DNA of 64,000 bases from TK10-74A sp965217625 (GTDB lineage Bacteria; Chloroflexota; Dehalococcoidia; Bin125): NCBI GenBank assembly GCA_965217625.1, contig OZ244557.1:1488001-1552000 (forward strand), read 5' to 3'. Positions 42,582-50,067 of the stretch are shown piece by piece. Both the position numbers and the translations under genes were made by a program. The stretch's first letter is position 1, and every line of letters begins with the position of its first letter. The notes beneath the pieces were generated by a model that saw only the letters and a program-made list of their open reading frames with translations, searched no databases and was not told where the DNA came from.

Positions 42582-42629
42582 GGCCCACGCGGCGCCCGTG
42601 GCGACCGCGCCAAAACGGCGCGCCGGGCG
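42582..42629. repeat. 48-bp intergenic repeat, copy 2
   Basis: Second copy, same orientation, with loop AAAAC in the CGCGCC / GGCGCG hairpin; it ends about 40 nt before the molybdoenzyme start. The four differences from copy 1 leave the stem intact. Confidence 0.7.
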
Positions 42630-42670
42630 TACCCTCAGCGTACGGGCGATCGACCGGGAGGCGGGGCGGC

Positions 42671-44284
42671 ATGCACAAGATCTGGACCCCGCCCAGCGAT
42701 GTTCGCTCCATCCGCGGCGCGCTGCGGCTGGCCGGCCCGGGGGCGGTCGGGGCGCTGGGCGCGCTCGCGGCCTGGCTGCTCGTCGTGCAGGAGTCCGACG
42801 CGCCCTTCCTGGGCAACCTGATCATCGACGCCAGCAGTTCGGTGCTGTCGCCGTCCGGCTTCACCGTGGCGCTCGACATCGTGGGGCAGGCCGGAAAGGC
42901 CGTCACGCTGGCGACGACCATCGCCATGCAGTTCCTGCTCTTCGTGCTGCTCTGGGCCTGGGGCACGCAGTACGTGCAGGCCCGCGACGGCTGGGGCACG
43001 CGCTGGCGCTTCGGCTTAATCCAGCTGGGCGTGGCGGTCGCGCTGCTCGTGATCGCGGCCGCGATCTTCGATCTGGCCGCCTCGTCCGTCTTCAGCGCCG
43101 GGGACTGGTGGACCTACCTCTGGCAGACCGTGTTCTTCACGACGCTCTTCCTGACGGTCGCGCACGGGCTCGATCGGTTCGCCGCGCCCGCGCCGCCGGC
43201 GGTCGCGACGCCCGCGCCCGAGGCGGTCGCGACGCGCCCGCGTCCCCCGCGGCCGACGCCGCTGCTGGAGCGCGGCCAGACGCGGCGCGGCTTCCTGGCG
43301 ATGGCGGGCGGCCTGGCCGTCTTCGTGACGGCAGCCGTCTTCGTGGGGCGGGTCGTCAGCGACACGGCCGCGACGGGGGTGCGTCGCGTGTTCCTGGGCA
43401 GGCTGCCGCCGGCCGTGACGCCGAACGAGGCCTTCTACACCGTCTCCAAGAACTTCTTCGACCCCGAAGTCGACGGCGACAGGTGGCGCTTGCAGATCGA
43501 CGGGCTGGTGGAAGCCCCGCAGGAGTTCACGCTCGCCGAGCTGCGGGCCTTCCCCGCCGAGGAGACGATGAACACGCTGATGTGCATCAGCTACGAGCCG
43601 GGCGACAACCTGATCAGCAACGCGCGCTGGACGGGCGCCTCGCTGCGCGACCTGCTCGACCGGGCGGGCGTGCTGCCGGCGGCGACGCACCTGCAATTCA
43701 CGAGCGCCGACGATTACGTCGAGTCGCACTCCCTGGCCTACGCGCAGGATCCGCGCGTGCGGCTGGTCTGGGAGATGAACGGCGAGCCGCTGCCCTACAA
43801 GCACGGCTTCCCGGCGCGGCTCCTGGCGCCCGGCCGCTACGGCATCAAGAACCCCAAGTGGATCACCCGCATCACCCTGATCGAGGGCGACATCGAGGGC
43901 TATTGGCAACAGCGCGGCTGGGACCAGGACGGCTTCATCAAGACGATGTCCCGCATCGACGTGCCGAGCCGGGGCGTGCGGGGAACGCCGGTGCGCACCC
44001 GCGTGGAGGGCATCGCCTTCGCGGGCGAGCGCGGCATCGAGCGGGTCGAGGTCAGCACGGACGACGGCGTCACCTGGAGCGACGCGGAACTGCACGACCC
44101 CTTCGCGCCCCTAGCCTGGCGCTTCTGGTCGTTCGAGTTCGATGCTACGGTCGGCAAGCACGAGCTGCGGGTGCGCGCCAGCGACGGCGCCGGCGCCCTG
44201 CAGATCCGCGAGAAGAGTTCCGCGCTGCCCGACGGATCGAGCGGCTACCACAAGCGCACGCTCCGGGTGGCGCCCACTGCCTAG
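42671..44284 (+). CDS. Sulfite-oxidase-like molybdopterin oxidoreductase with N-terminal membrane domain
   Basis: 537 aa. The N-terminal 150 residues hold about four transmembrane helices. A Pro/Ala linker, RRGFLAMAGG and another hydrophobic helix (about 200-225) follow. The SUOX-type molybdopterin domain runs about 240-420: FYTVSKNFFDPEVDGDRWRL, then NTLMCISYEPGDNLISNARW (Cys is the expected Mo ligand), then LPYKHGFPARLLAPGRYGIK and NPKWITRI. A Mo-cofactor dimerisation-like beta domain (about 430-530) ends the chain. No heme motif is seen. Members oxidise sulfite or reduce sulfoxides/protein Met-SO; the fused membrane part may pass electrons to the quinone pool. Confidence 0.88.
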   Translation: MHKIWTPPSDVRSIRGALRLAGPGAVGALGALAAWLLVVQESDAPFLGNLIIDASSSVLSPSGFTVALDIVGQAGKAVTLATTIAMQFLLFVLLWAWGTQYVQARDGWGTRWRFGLIQLGVAVALLVIAAAIFDLAASSVFSAGDWWTYLWQTVFFTTLFLTVAHGLDRFAAPAPPAVATPAPEAVATRPRPPRPTPLLERGQTRRGFLAMAGGLAVFVTAAVFVGRVVSDTAATGVRRVFLGRLPPAVTPNEAFYTVSKNFFDPEVDGDRWRLQIDGLVEAPQEFTLAELRAFPAEETMNTLMCISYEPGDNLISNARWTGASLRDLLDRAGVLPAATHLQFTSADDYVESHSLAYAQDPRVRLVWEMNGEPLPYKHGFPARLLAPGRYGIKNPKWITRITLIEGDIEGYWQQRGWDQDGFIKTMSRIDVPSRGVRGTPVRTRVEGIAFAGERGIERVEVSTDDGVTWSDAELHDPFAPLAWRFWSFEFDATVGKHELRVRASDGAGALQIREKSSALPDGSSGYHKRTLRVAPTA

Positions 44285-44315
44285 CCGGCGCGGCCGGCGA
44301 GACGCGGAGGTACGT

Positions 44316-45341
44316 GTGTCATCTGGAGAGCGGGTGCGGATCGCGCTGGTCGGCTGCGGCAACATCGCGCGGGCGCACTGGCGCGGGATCCACTACCACG
44401 CGCCGCTGATCGAGGTGACGGCCGTCGTCGACGCCGACCCGGCCCGCGCCGCCGCGATGGCGGAGCGCACCGGGGGCCGCGCGTTCACCTCCTTGTCGGC
44501 GGCGCTCGCGGAGGGCGACTTCGGCGCCGTCGATCTGATGCTGCCGCACGACCTGCACGAGCCGGCCGCGATCGAGTCGTTCGCGGCGGGCAAGCACGTC
44601 GTGCTGGAGAAGCCGATGGCGCCGACGCTCGACGCCTGCGCGCGGATCATGGCGGCGGCGGAGGTCTCGGGGCTGGTCTTCATGATCGCCGAGCAGTCGC
44701 AGTTCTGGCCCGACGTGATCCGGATCCGCGAGTTGCTGGCGGCGGGGGCGATCGGGGAGGTGATCTGGGCGCGCGCGTTCTTCTTCGACCCGCTGGTGCG
44801 GGATCCGGCCGACCCCGTGCCCTGGCGTTTCCGCCTGGCCCGCTCCGGCGGCGGCATCTGCATCGACGGGGGGGCGCACTGGATCCGCCCGCTGCGGATG
44901 TGGTTCGGCGACGTGGCGGAGGTCCTGGCGTCGACGCACCGCCACATCGCGGGGATGGAGGGCGAGTCGCGCGCGCACGCGATCTTCCGCTTCGAGAGCG
45001 GCGTCACGGCCACCTTCGACGCACTGCTGAGCGAGGGACCCGGAGCGCCCCCGGAGGACTTCCGCATCACCGGCACGGCGGGGCAGATCGTGGCGGAGCG
45101 CGGCGGGGCGGGGCGACTGTCGCTCTACGACGCCGCTCACCCCGGCGGCGACGTGCTGCTCGACTCGTTCGACGGCCGCCGCGACGCGTTCGGCGTCGAG
45201 CTGGACGAGTTCAGCCGCGCGGTGCTGCACGGCGCCCCGCTGACGGCGGGGCCCGCCGACTCGCTGGGGGAGCTGCGCACCGCGCTGGCGATCTACCGCT
45301 CGGCGCGGAGCGGCGGCTGGGAGCGGGTCGGCCCGGACTGA
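44316..45341 (+). CDS. Gfo/Idh/MocA family oxidoreductase
   Basis: 341 aa from GTG 44316, with GGAGG 5 nt upstream; this decides the start over a longer reading. The Rossmann motif VRIALVGCGNIARAHW is followed by the family EKPMAPTLDA (catalytic Lys) and GGGICIDGGAHWIRPLRMW (His site). It oxidises or epimerises a sugar or cyclitol with NAD(P). It lies 31 nt after the molybdoenzyme gene and could be cotranscribed, though a functional link is not obvious. It is convergent with the VOC-family gene, with 24 nt between stops. Confidence 0.92.
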   Translation: MSSGERVRIALVGCGNIARAHWRGIHYHAPLIEVTAVVDADPARAAAMAERTGGRAFTSLSAALAEGDFGAVDLMLPHDLHEPAAIESFAAGKHVVLEKPMAPTLDACARIMAAAEVSGLVFMIAEQSQFWPDVIRIRELLAAGAIGEVIWARAFFFDPLVRDPADPVPWRFRLARSGGGICIDGGAHWIRPLRMWFGDVAEVLASTHRHIAGMEGESRAHAIFRFESGVTATFDALLSEGPGAPPEDFRITGTAGQIVAERGGAGRLSLYDAAHPGGDVLLDSFDGRRDAFGVELDEFSRAVLHGAPLTAGPADSLGELRTALAIYRSARSGGWERVGPD

Positions 45342-45365
45342 GCGGGGCCGGCGGGGACGAGGCCG

Positions 45366-45776
45366 CTACTTCAGGCGCTGCAGCAGTTGCATGCGCACGC
45401 CGTGCGCGTTGCGGGGGCTGACGAACGCCTCTTGCACCTCGTCGTTGCCGATGGGGTCGGTGACGGTGCAGCCCTTGGCCCGCAGGTCGGCGATGGCGGC
45501 CGCCATGTCGTCGACGCGCACGCAGAACATGTAGAGCCCCTCGCCGCGCCGCTCGATGTGCTTGCGGACGAAGTTCCCCTCCGAGTCGTCGTAGGGCGTG
45601 ACGAGTTCCAGGATGGCGTCGCCGACGTTGAAGTAGGCGGCCTTGATGCCCAGCTCCGGGGCCTCACCGAGATGGTCGAGGCTCAGCCCCCACGTCTCCC
45701 CGAACGTCTCGATGCCGGCCTCCAAGTCCTCCACGGCGACGATCACGTGATTGATGCCGGTAACGTTGATTCCCAT
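45366..45776 (-). CDS. VOC-superfamily protein, methylmalonyl-CoA epimerase-like
   Basis: 136 aa; ATG 45776 preceded by AAGGAGGG. Paired beta-alpha-beta-beta-beta modules: INHVIVAVEDLEAGIETFGE (metal His), AAYFNVGDAILELVTPY (metal Glu), GLYMFCVRVDDMAAAIADLR and a C-terminal NAHGVRMQLLQ. Length and motif spacing fit methylmalonyl-CoA epimerase, which would complement the acyl-CoA carboxylases of this window. No mutase gene is adjacent and general dioxygenase/glyoxalase relatives look similar, so the specific name is tentative. Divergent from the SDR operon. Confidence 0.8.
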   Translation of the reverse strand: MGINVTGINHVIVAVEDLEAGIETFGETWGLSLDHLGEAPELGIKAAYFNVGDAILELVTPYDDSEGNFVRKHIERRGEGLYMFCVRVDDMAAAIADLRAKGCTVTDPIGNDEVQEAFVSPRNAHGVRMQLLQRLK

Positions 45777-45929
45777 GCGGGTCCCTCCTTCTGCTTCGGC
45801 CTGCGTCGGCCCCTGTGGCCGGACGCAGAGTCTAGGGCACGCGTCGCGGGCGGGCATTCGGTTAGACTCCGTCGGCCCCTCCGCGGCGGCCCGTCCGTGG
45901 ACCCGCGGGGAGGGGGAAGGAGTGGAGCC

Positions 45930-46682
45930 GTGTCGGAACTGTTCGATCTGACGGGAAAGGTCGCGCTCGTGACGGGCGGGACGCGGGGGCTGGGCCGCGC
46001 GATGGCGCACGCCTTCGCCGACCACGGGGCGGACGTGATCGTCGCCAGCCGCAAGCCCGACGCCTGCGCGCGCGTCGCGGCGGAGATCGCCGCCAAGGGG
46101 CGACGGTCGCTGGGCTATCCCTGCCACGTCGCCTACTGGGACCAGGTGACGGCGCTGGCCGCGGCCGCCTACGACGAATTCGGCCGGGTCGACGTGCTGG
46201 TCAACAACGCCGGCCTGTCGCCACTCTATCCCTCGCTGGCCGAGGTCACGGAGGAGTTGTTCGACAAGGTGGTGGGGATCAACCTGAAGGGGCCGTTCCG
46301 GCTCAGCGCCCTGATCGGCGAGCGCATGGCGGCCGGCGACGGCGGCTCGATCATCAACATCTCCAGCACCGCGGCGGAGCAGCCCAGCCCCGAGGCGGAG
46401 CCCTACGGCGCGGCGAAGGCAGGACTCAATTCGCTCACGCGCTCGCTGGCGTTCGCCTACGGGCCGAAGGTGCGGGTCAACTGCATCGAGGCGGGCCCCT
46501 TCCTGACGGACATCTCGAAGGCCTGGGACATGCCCGCGTTCGAGGCGCGCGCGAAGAGCGGCATGGCCCTGCAGCGCGGCGGGCAGCCCAGCGAGATCGT
46601 GGGCGCGGCGCTCTATCTGGCCAGCGACGCCGCGTCGTTCACGACGGGGTCGGTGCTGCGCGTCGACGGGGGGACACGATGA
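45930..46682 (+). CDS. Short-chain dehydrogenase/reductase (SDR)
   Basis: 250 aa from GTG 45930 with AGGAG upstream. Classical SDR: TGxxxGxG cofactor motif in ALVTGGTRGLGRAMA, VLVNNAGLSP (NNAG), Ser in IINISSTAAE, YGAAKAGL (YxxxK) and a C-terminal LRVDGGTR. The Arg after the glycine motif (ASRKPD) favours NADP. Stop and next start overlap as ATGA, so it is translationally coupled to a second SDR. The two SDRs plus an alpha/beta-hydrolase form a three-gene operon, probably for a hydroxylated or esterified substrate. Confidence 0.92.
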   Translation: MSELFDLTGKVALVTGGTRGLGRAMAHAFADHGADVIVASRKPDACARVAAEIAAKGRRSLGYPCHVAYWDQVTALAAAAYDEFGRVDVLVNNAGLSPLYPSLAEVTEELFDKVVGINLKGPFRLSALIGERMAAGDGGSIINISSTAAEQPSPEAEPYGAAKAGLNSLTRSLAFAYGPKVRVNCIEAGPFLTDISKAWDMPAFEARAKSGMALQRGGQPSEIVGAALYLASDAASFTTGSVLRVDGGTR

Positions 46683-47452
46683 CGAAGCTGTCGACGCTGA
46701 GCCGGTCGATCGCGGGGAAGGTGGCGCTGGTGACGGGCGCCGCCAGCGGCATGGGCCGCGCCACGGCGTTCGTCCTGGCCGACGAGGGCGCGCACGTCGC
46801 GGTGACCGACATCAACGACGTGGGCCCGGTGGTCGCGGCGATCACGGCGGCGGGCGGCAGCGCCCACGGCTGGCGCCTCGACGTCGGCGACGCGGCCGCG
46901 ATCACGCGGGTCGTCCCGGCCGTGGCCGAACGCTTCGGCGGCTTGGACATCCTGATCAACAACGCCGGCCTGTCGGCGCCCGGCCAGATCGATGACGAGG
47001 ACTTCGAGGCCACCTGGGAGCGGGCGCTGACGGTGATGCTGACCGCCCACCAGCGCATGATCCGGGCGGCGCTGCCCTACCTGCGCCGGGCCGAGCACCC
47101 GCGCATCGTCAACATCGCCTCGACGGAGGGGCTGGGGGCGACGAAGTGGAACAGCCCGTACGCGGCGGCGAAGACGGGCGTGATCGGCCTGACGCGGGCG
47201 CTGGCCGTCGATCTGGGGCGCGAGGGGATCACGGTGAACTGCATCTGCCCCGGCCCCATCCGCACGGCCATCACCGAGGCGATCCCCGAGGCCGACAAGC
47301 AGATCTACGCCCGGCGGCGCGTGGCCCTGAAGCGCTACGCCGACCCGGAGGAGGTCGCGCACATGACCGTGAGCCTGTGCCTGCCCGCGGCCGGGTTCAC
47401 GACCGGCGTGGCCCTGCCCGTCGACGGCGGCCTGACGATCAAGAACGCCTGA
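46679..47452 (+). CDS. Short-chain dehydrogenase/reductase (SDR)
   Basis: 257 aa, coupled by a 4-nt overlap to the SDR before it. ALVTGAASGMGRATA (cofactor Gly motif), VTDIND (Asp favouring NAD), ILINNAGLSAPG, IVNIASTEGLG (catalytic Ser), YAAAKTGVIG (YxxxK), CICPGPIRT and a C-terminal LPVDGGLTIKNA. It differs from the upstream SDR in cofactor preference, so the pair may catalyse an oxidation-reduction (epimerising) couple. Followed 18 nt later by the esterase gene. Confidence 0.92.
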   Translation: MTKLSTLSRSIAGKVALVTGAASGMGRATAFVLADEGAHVAVTDINDVGPVVAAITAAGGSAHGWRLDVGDAAAITRVVPAVAERFGGLDILINNAGLSAPGQIDDEDFEATWERALTVMLTAHQRMIRAALPYLRRAEHPRIVNIASTEGLGATKWNSPYAAAKTGVIGLTRALAVDLGREGITVNCICPGPIRTAITEAIPEADKQIYARRRVALKRYADPEEVAHMTVSLCLPAAGFTTGVALPVDGGLTIKNA

Positions 47453-47470
47453 GGCGGGCGGAGGCGTGTG

Positions 47471-48583
47471 ATGGCTGAGCGTGAGGACCTCGTCGACGCC
47501 ACGATGACGCTGCTGCCGCCGCTGCTCGACGCGATCGACGGCCTGCGCCGCGCCGGCCGCCGCCTGCACCCGCCCGCCCTGGCCGAGGCCGTCGCCGTCG
47601 CGGCGCCGCACCGGGCGCCGCTGGGCGAGGCGCTGGCGTCGTTCCGGGCCCAGGAGTGGCCGGCGCCCCTGAAGCCGTTCCGCGAGCGGCTGCTCGACGC
47701 GGCGGAAGCGACGCTGCACGGCCACAACGCCCTGGCCGATTGCCTCACGGACCCCGACCAAATCCGGGGCGCCTATCGCGCGGTGCGCTCCGTCAGCTTG
47801 GCCTCGGAGGCGCTGTATCCGCTGGCGGCGTCGCTGCGGCCGGTGTCGCGCTTCTTCCTCGACGAGGCCCATCGCGACGACGCGGCCCTGCTTGATGCGC
47901 TCGCCGCGGCCGACCCGTCGCGGCCCGACCGCGGCGTGATCCACGCCGACAACGAGCGGGAGTCGCGCGGGGGCTTCTCGCTCTACGTGCCCGAGACGTA
48001 CGAGCCCGATGGTCACGGCCCCGCGGGCTGGCCGCTCGTCATCGCCCTGCACGGGGGCTCCGGCCACGGCCGCGACTTCCTCTGGACCTGGCTGCCCGCG
48101 GCGCGCGGCGCGGGCGTGATCCTGGCCAGCCCGACCTCGTCTGGGCGCACCTGGTCGCTGGCCGGCCCCGACATGGACAGCCGCCCGCTCAATCGCATGG
48201 TCGAGCAGATCGCCGGTCGCTGGCGGATCGATCGGTCGCGGGTGCTCGTCACGGGGATGTCGGACGGGGGGTCGTTCGCGCTGCTGAGCGGCCTGGCGCC
48301 GACCGTGCCGGCCACGCACCTGGCGCCGATCTCGGCCTCGTTCCATCCGGCCATCCTGGGGGCCGCGCCCCCCGAGCGGCTGCGCGGGCTGCCGGTCTAC
48401 TTGACGCACGGCGCGCTCGACTGGATGTTTCCGGTGTACATCGCGCGGGGCGCCGTCGAGGCGCTGCGCGAGGCGGGCGCGGCCGTCGAATACCGCGAGA
48501 TCGCGGACCTCTCGCACACCTACCCCAGCGAGGAGAACGCGCGCATCCTGCGCTGGTTCCTGGGCCCGGACCGTCCGGGATGA
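47471..48583 (+). CDS. Alpha/beta-hydrolase (phospholipase/carboxylesterase type)
   Basis: 370 aa; ATG 47471 has GGAGG with 6-nt spacing (GTG 47468 is possible). The first 140 residues are a helical, Ala/Arg-rich domain of unknown fold. The hydrolase domain has the oxyanion segment LVIALHGGSGHGRDF, the nucleophile elbow VTGMSDGGSFAL (Ser), Asp in THGALDWMFPV and His in ADLSHTYPSEE. The fold suggests a dienelactone-hydrolase or carboxylesterase-like enzyme. Last gene of the SDR-SDR-hydrolase operon. Confidence 0.87.
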   Translation: MAEREDLVDATMTLLPPLLDAIDGLRRAGRRLHPPALAEAVAVAAPHRAPLGEALASFRAQEWPAPLKPFRERLLDAAEATLHGHNALADCLTDPDQIRGAYRAVRSVSLASEALYPLAASLRPVSRFFLDEAHRDDAALLDALAAADPSRPDRGVIHADNERESRGGFSLYVPETYEPDGHGPAGWPLVIALHGGSGHGRDFLWTWLPAARGAGVILASPTSSGRTWSLAGPDMDSRPLNRMVEQIAGRWRIDRSRVLVTGMSDGGSFALLSGLAPTVPATHLAPISASFHPAILGAAPPERLRGLPVYLTHGALDWMFPVYIARGAVEALREAGAAVEYREIADLSHTYPSEENARILRWFLGPDRPG

Positions 48584-48734
48584 CGCCGTCGCGCCGGGTC
48601 GCCACGGCCCGGGCGCGCCCGCCCAATGCAACGCGGGATCTGGTGCGTCCCGCTCGGCGCGGCGACCGTATGAATGAGTGTGAGGCCGGCCGACTCCGGC
48701 CCGACAACGCCAGACAACGGATGACGGGACGACG

Positions 48735-49979
48735 ATGAATACGCAATTCCTTCTCGATCCGGCCCGCGGCGAGCTGTACCGCCGGGCCCTTCTCGTCGGC
48801 GTGCTGCTGACCGGCATCATCGCCGGGCTCATCGTGCTGAGTTCCCAGGAGGCCGCCGACTTCCTGCGCGAGGGGCCCGCGCGCCTGACCGGGCTGGAGG
48901 GCAGCACCCTGCGCGTCGTGCTGGGCGTGGGCACGCTCGTCGCGACCGTGCTCGCTGTCCTGGCGCTGTGGCCGCGCGCCGGGATCGGCAACGTCGTGGC
49001 GGGCGCGGCGGCGATCGGCGTGGGGCTGTTCCTGATCCACGGCCTGATGATGCCCGCCGCCGGCCTCTTCGCCGCCGCCGTCGGGACCGAGGTCGCCACG
49101 CGCATCCCTCGCGAGCGATTGCGGCACGTCGGCCCGCGCAGCTACCCCGTCGTCTGGGCGATCGGGGCGGTGGGAGCGGTGGTGGGGCTCATCGGGCTGG
49201 TCTGGCTGACGGTGTGGCTCGTGCAGCCCTTCTTCGACGAGGGCGAGACGCTGAACGAAGATCTGGGCTTCACGATCGCCGGCGTGGAAGACGAGGAGGA
49301 CGACGGCGACGCCGCCACGACGGAGGACACTGCCGACGCCGATGAGTCCACGGCCACGCAATCGACGGCCGCCGCCGACGACACGGGCAGCGGCGACAGC
49401 GACGAGGCCCCCGCTGAGCAGGCCGCGGACGCGGAGGACGACGCCGAGACATCGACGGCGACGCAATCCGCCGCGGCCACCGAGGACGACACCGCCGGCG
49501 ACGACGAGGCCGCCGACGCCACCAGCGACGAGCCGGCCGAGCAGTCGGCCGCCGCGGATGAAGCGGCCGCCACGGAGCCGGAGACCGAGGAGCCGGCGGC
49601 GGCGGAGCCCGAAGCCGAAGAGCCGCCCGCCGAGAACCAGGGCCGACTCGTCAGCCGGGGCGAACTGATGGGAGCCGACGACTTCCACACGGGCAGCGGC
49701 GACGTGCTGCTCGCGATCGGGCCCGACGGCGAGGTGATCCTGCGCTTCCAGGACTACGCGGTGCGCAACGGGCCCGACCTGCACGTCTACCTCACCCCCG
49801 ACCCCGGCGGCGACGTCCACGTGGACGGCGCGATCAGCCTGGGCCCGGTCAAGGCAACGCAGGGCTCCGTCAACTATGAGGTGCCCGCCGATGTCGATCT
49901 CGACAGCTTCCGCGCCGCCGTGATCTACTGCGTGCCGTTCCAGGTCACGTTCGCGACCGCCATGCTCGACGGCGGGTAG
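48735..49979 (+). CDS. Membrane protein with extracytoplasmic DM13 domain
   Basis: 414 aa. About four transmembrane helices (about 17-38, 60-80, 84-112, 135-165) are followed by a 125-residue Asp/Glu/Ala/Thr-rich linker and a C-terminal DM13 domain (about 310-414: GADDFHTGSGDVLLAIGPDG, ILRFQDYAVRNGPDLHVYLT, IYCVPFQVTFATA). DM13 domains are cytochrome-like electron-transfer or adhesion modules of unclear chemistry; the near-C-terminal Cys in IYCVPF is the proposed redox residue in the family. No redox partner gene is adjacent. Confidence 0.85.
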   Translation: MNTQFLLDPARGELYRRALLVGVLLTGIIAGLIVLSSQEAADFLREGPARLTGLEGSTLRVVLGVGTLVATVLAVLALWPRAGIGNVVAGAAAIGVGLFLIHGLMMPAAGLFAAAVGTEVATRIPRERLRHVGPRSYPVVWAIGAVGAVVGLIGLVWLTVWLVQPFFDEGETLNEDLGFTIAGVEDEEDDGDAATTEDTADADESTATQSTAAADDTGSGDSDEAPAEQAADAEDDAETSTATQSAAATEDDTAGDDEAADATSDEPAEQSAAADEAAATEPETEEPAAAEPEAEEPPAENQGRLVSRGELMGADDFHTGSGDVLLAIGPDGEVILRFQDYAVRNGPDLHVYLTPDPGGDVHVDGAISLGPVKATQGSVNYEVPADVDLDSFRAAVIYCVPFQVTFATAMLDGG

Positions 49980-50067
49980 CGGGCTGCGCCAACCGGTTGG
50001 CCGTCCGCGGGCGGCCGTGCGGCTAAACTCTCCCGGAGCGGCGGAACCGCCGCCCGGGAGACGCACC

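Noticed and set aside
46613..49105. Long open frame (about 830 aa) on the minus strand
   Set aside because: Antisense to the SDR-SDR-esterase operon, which has clear family signatures and ribosome-binding sites.
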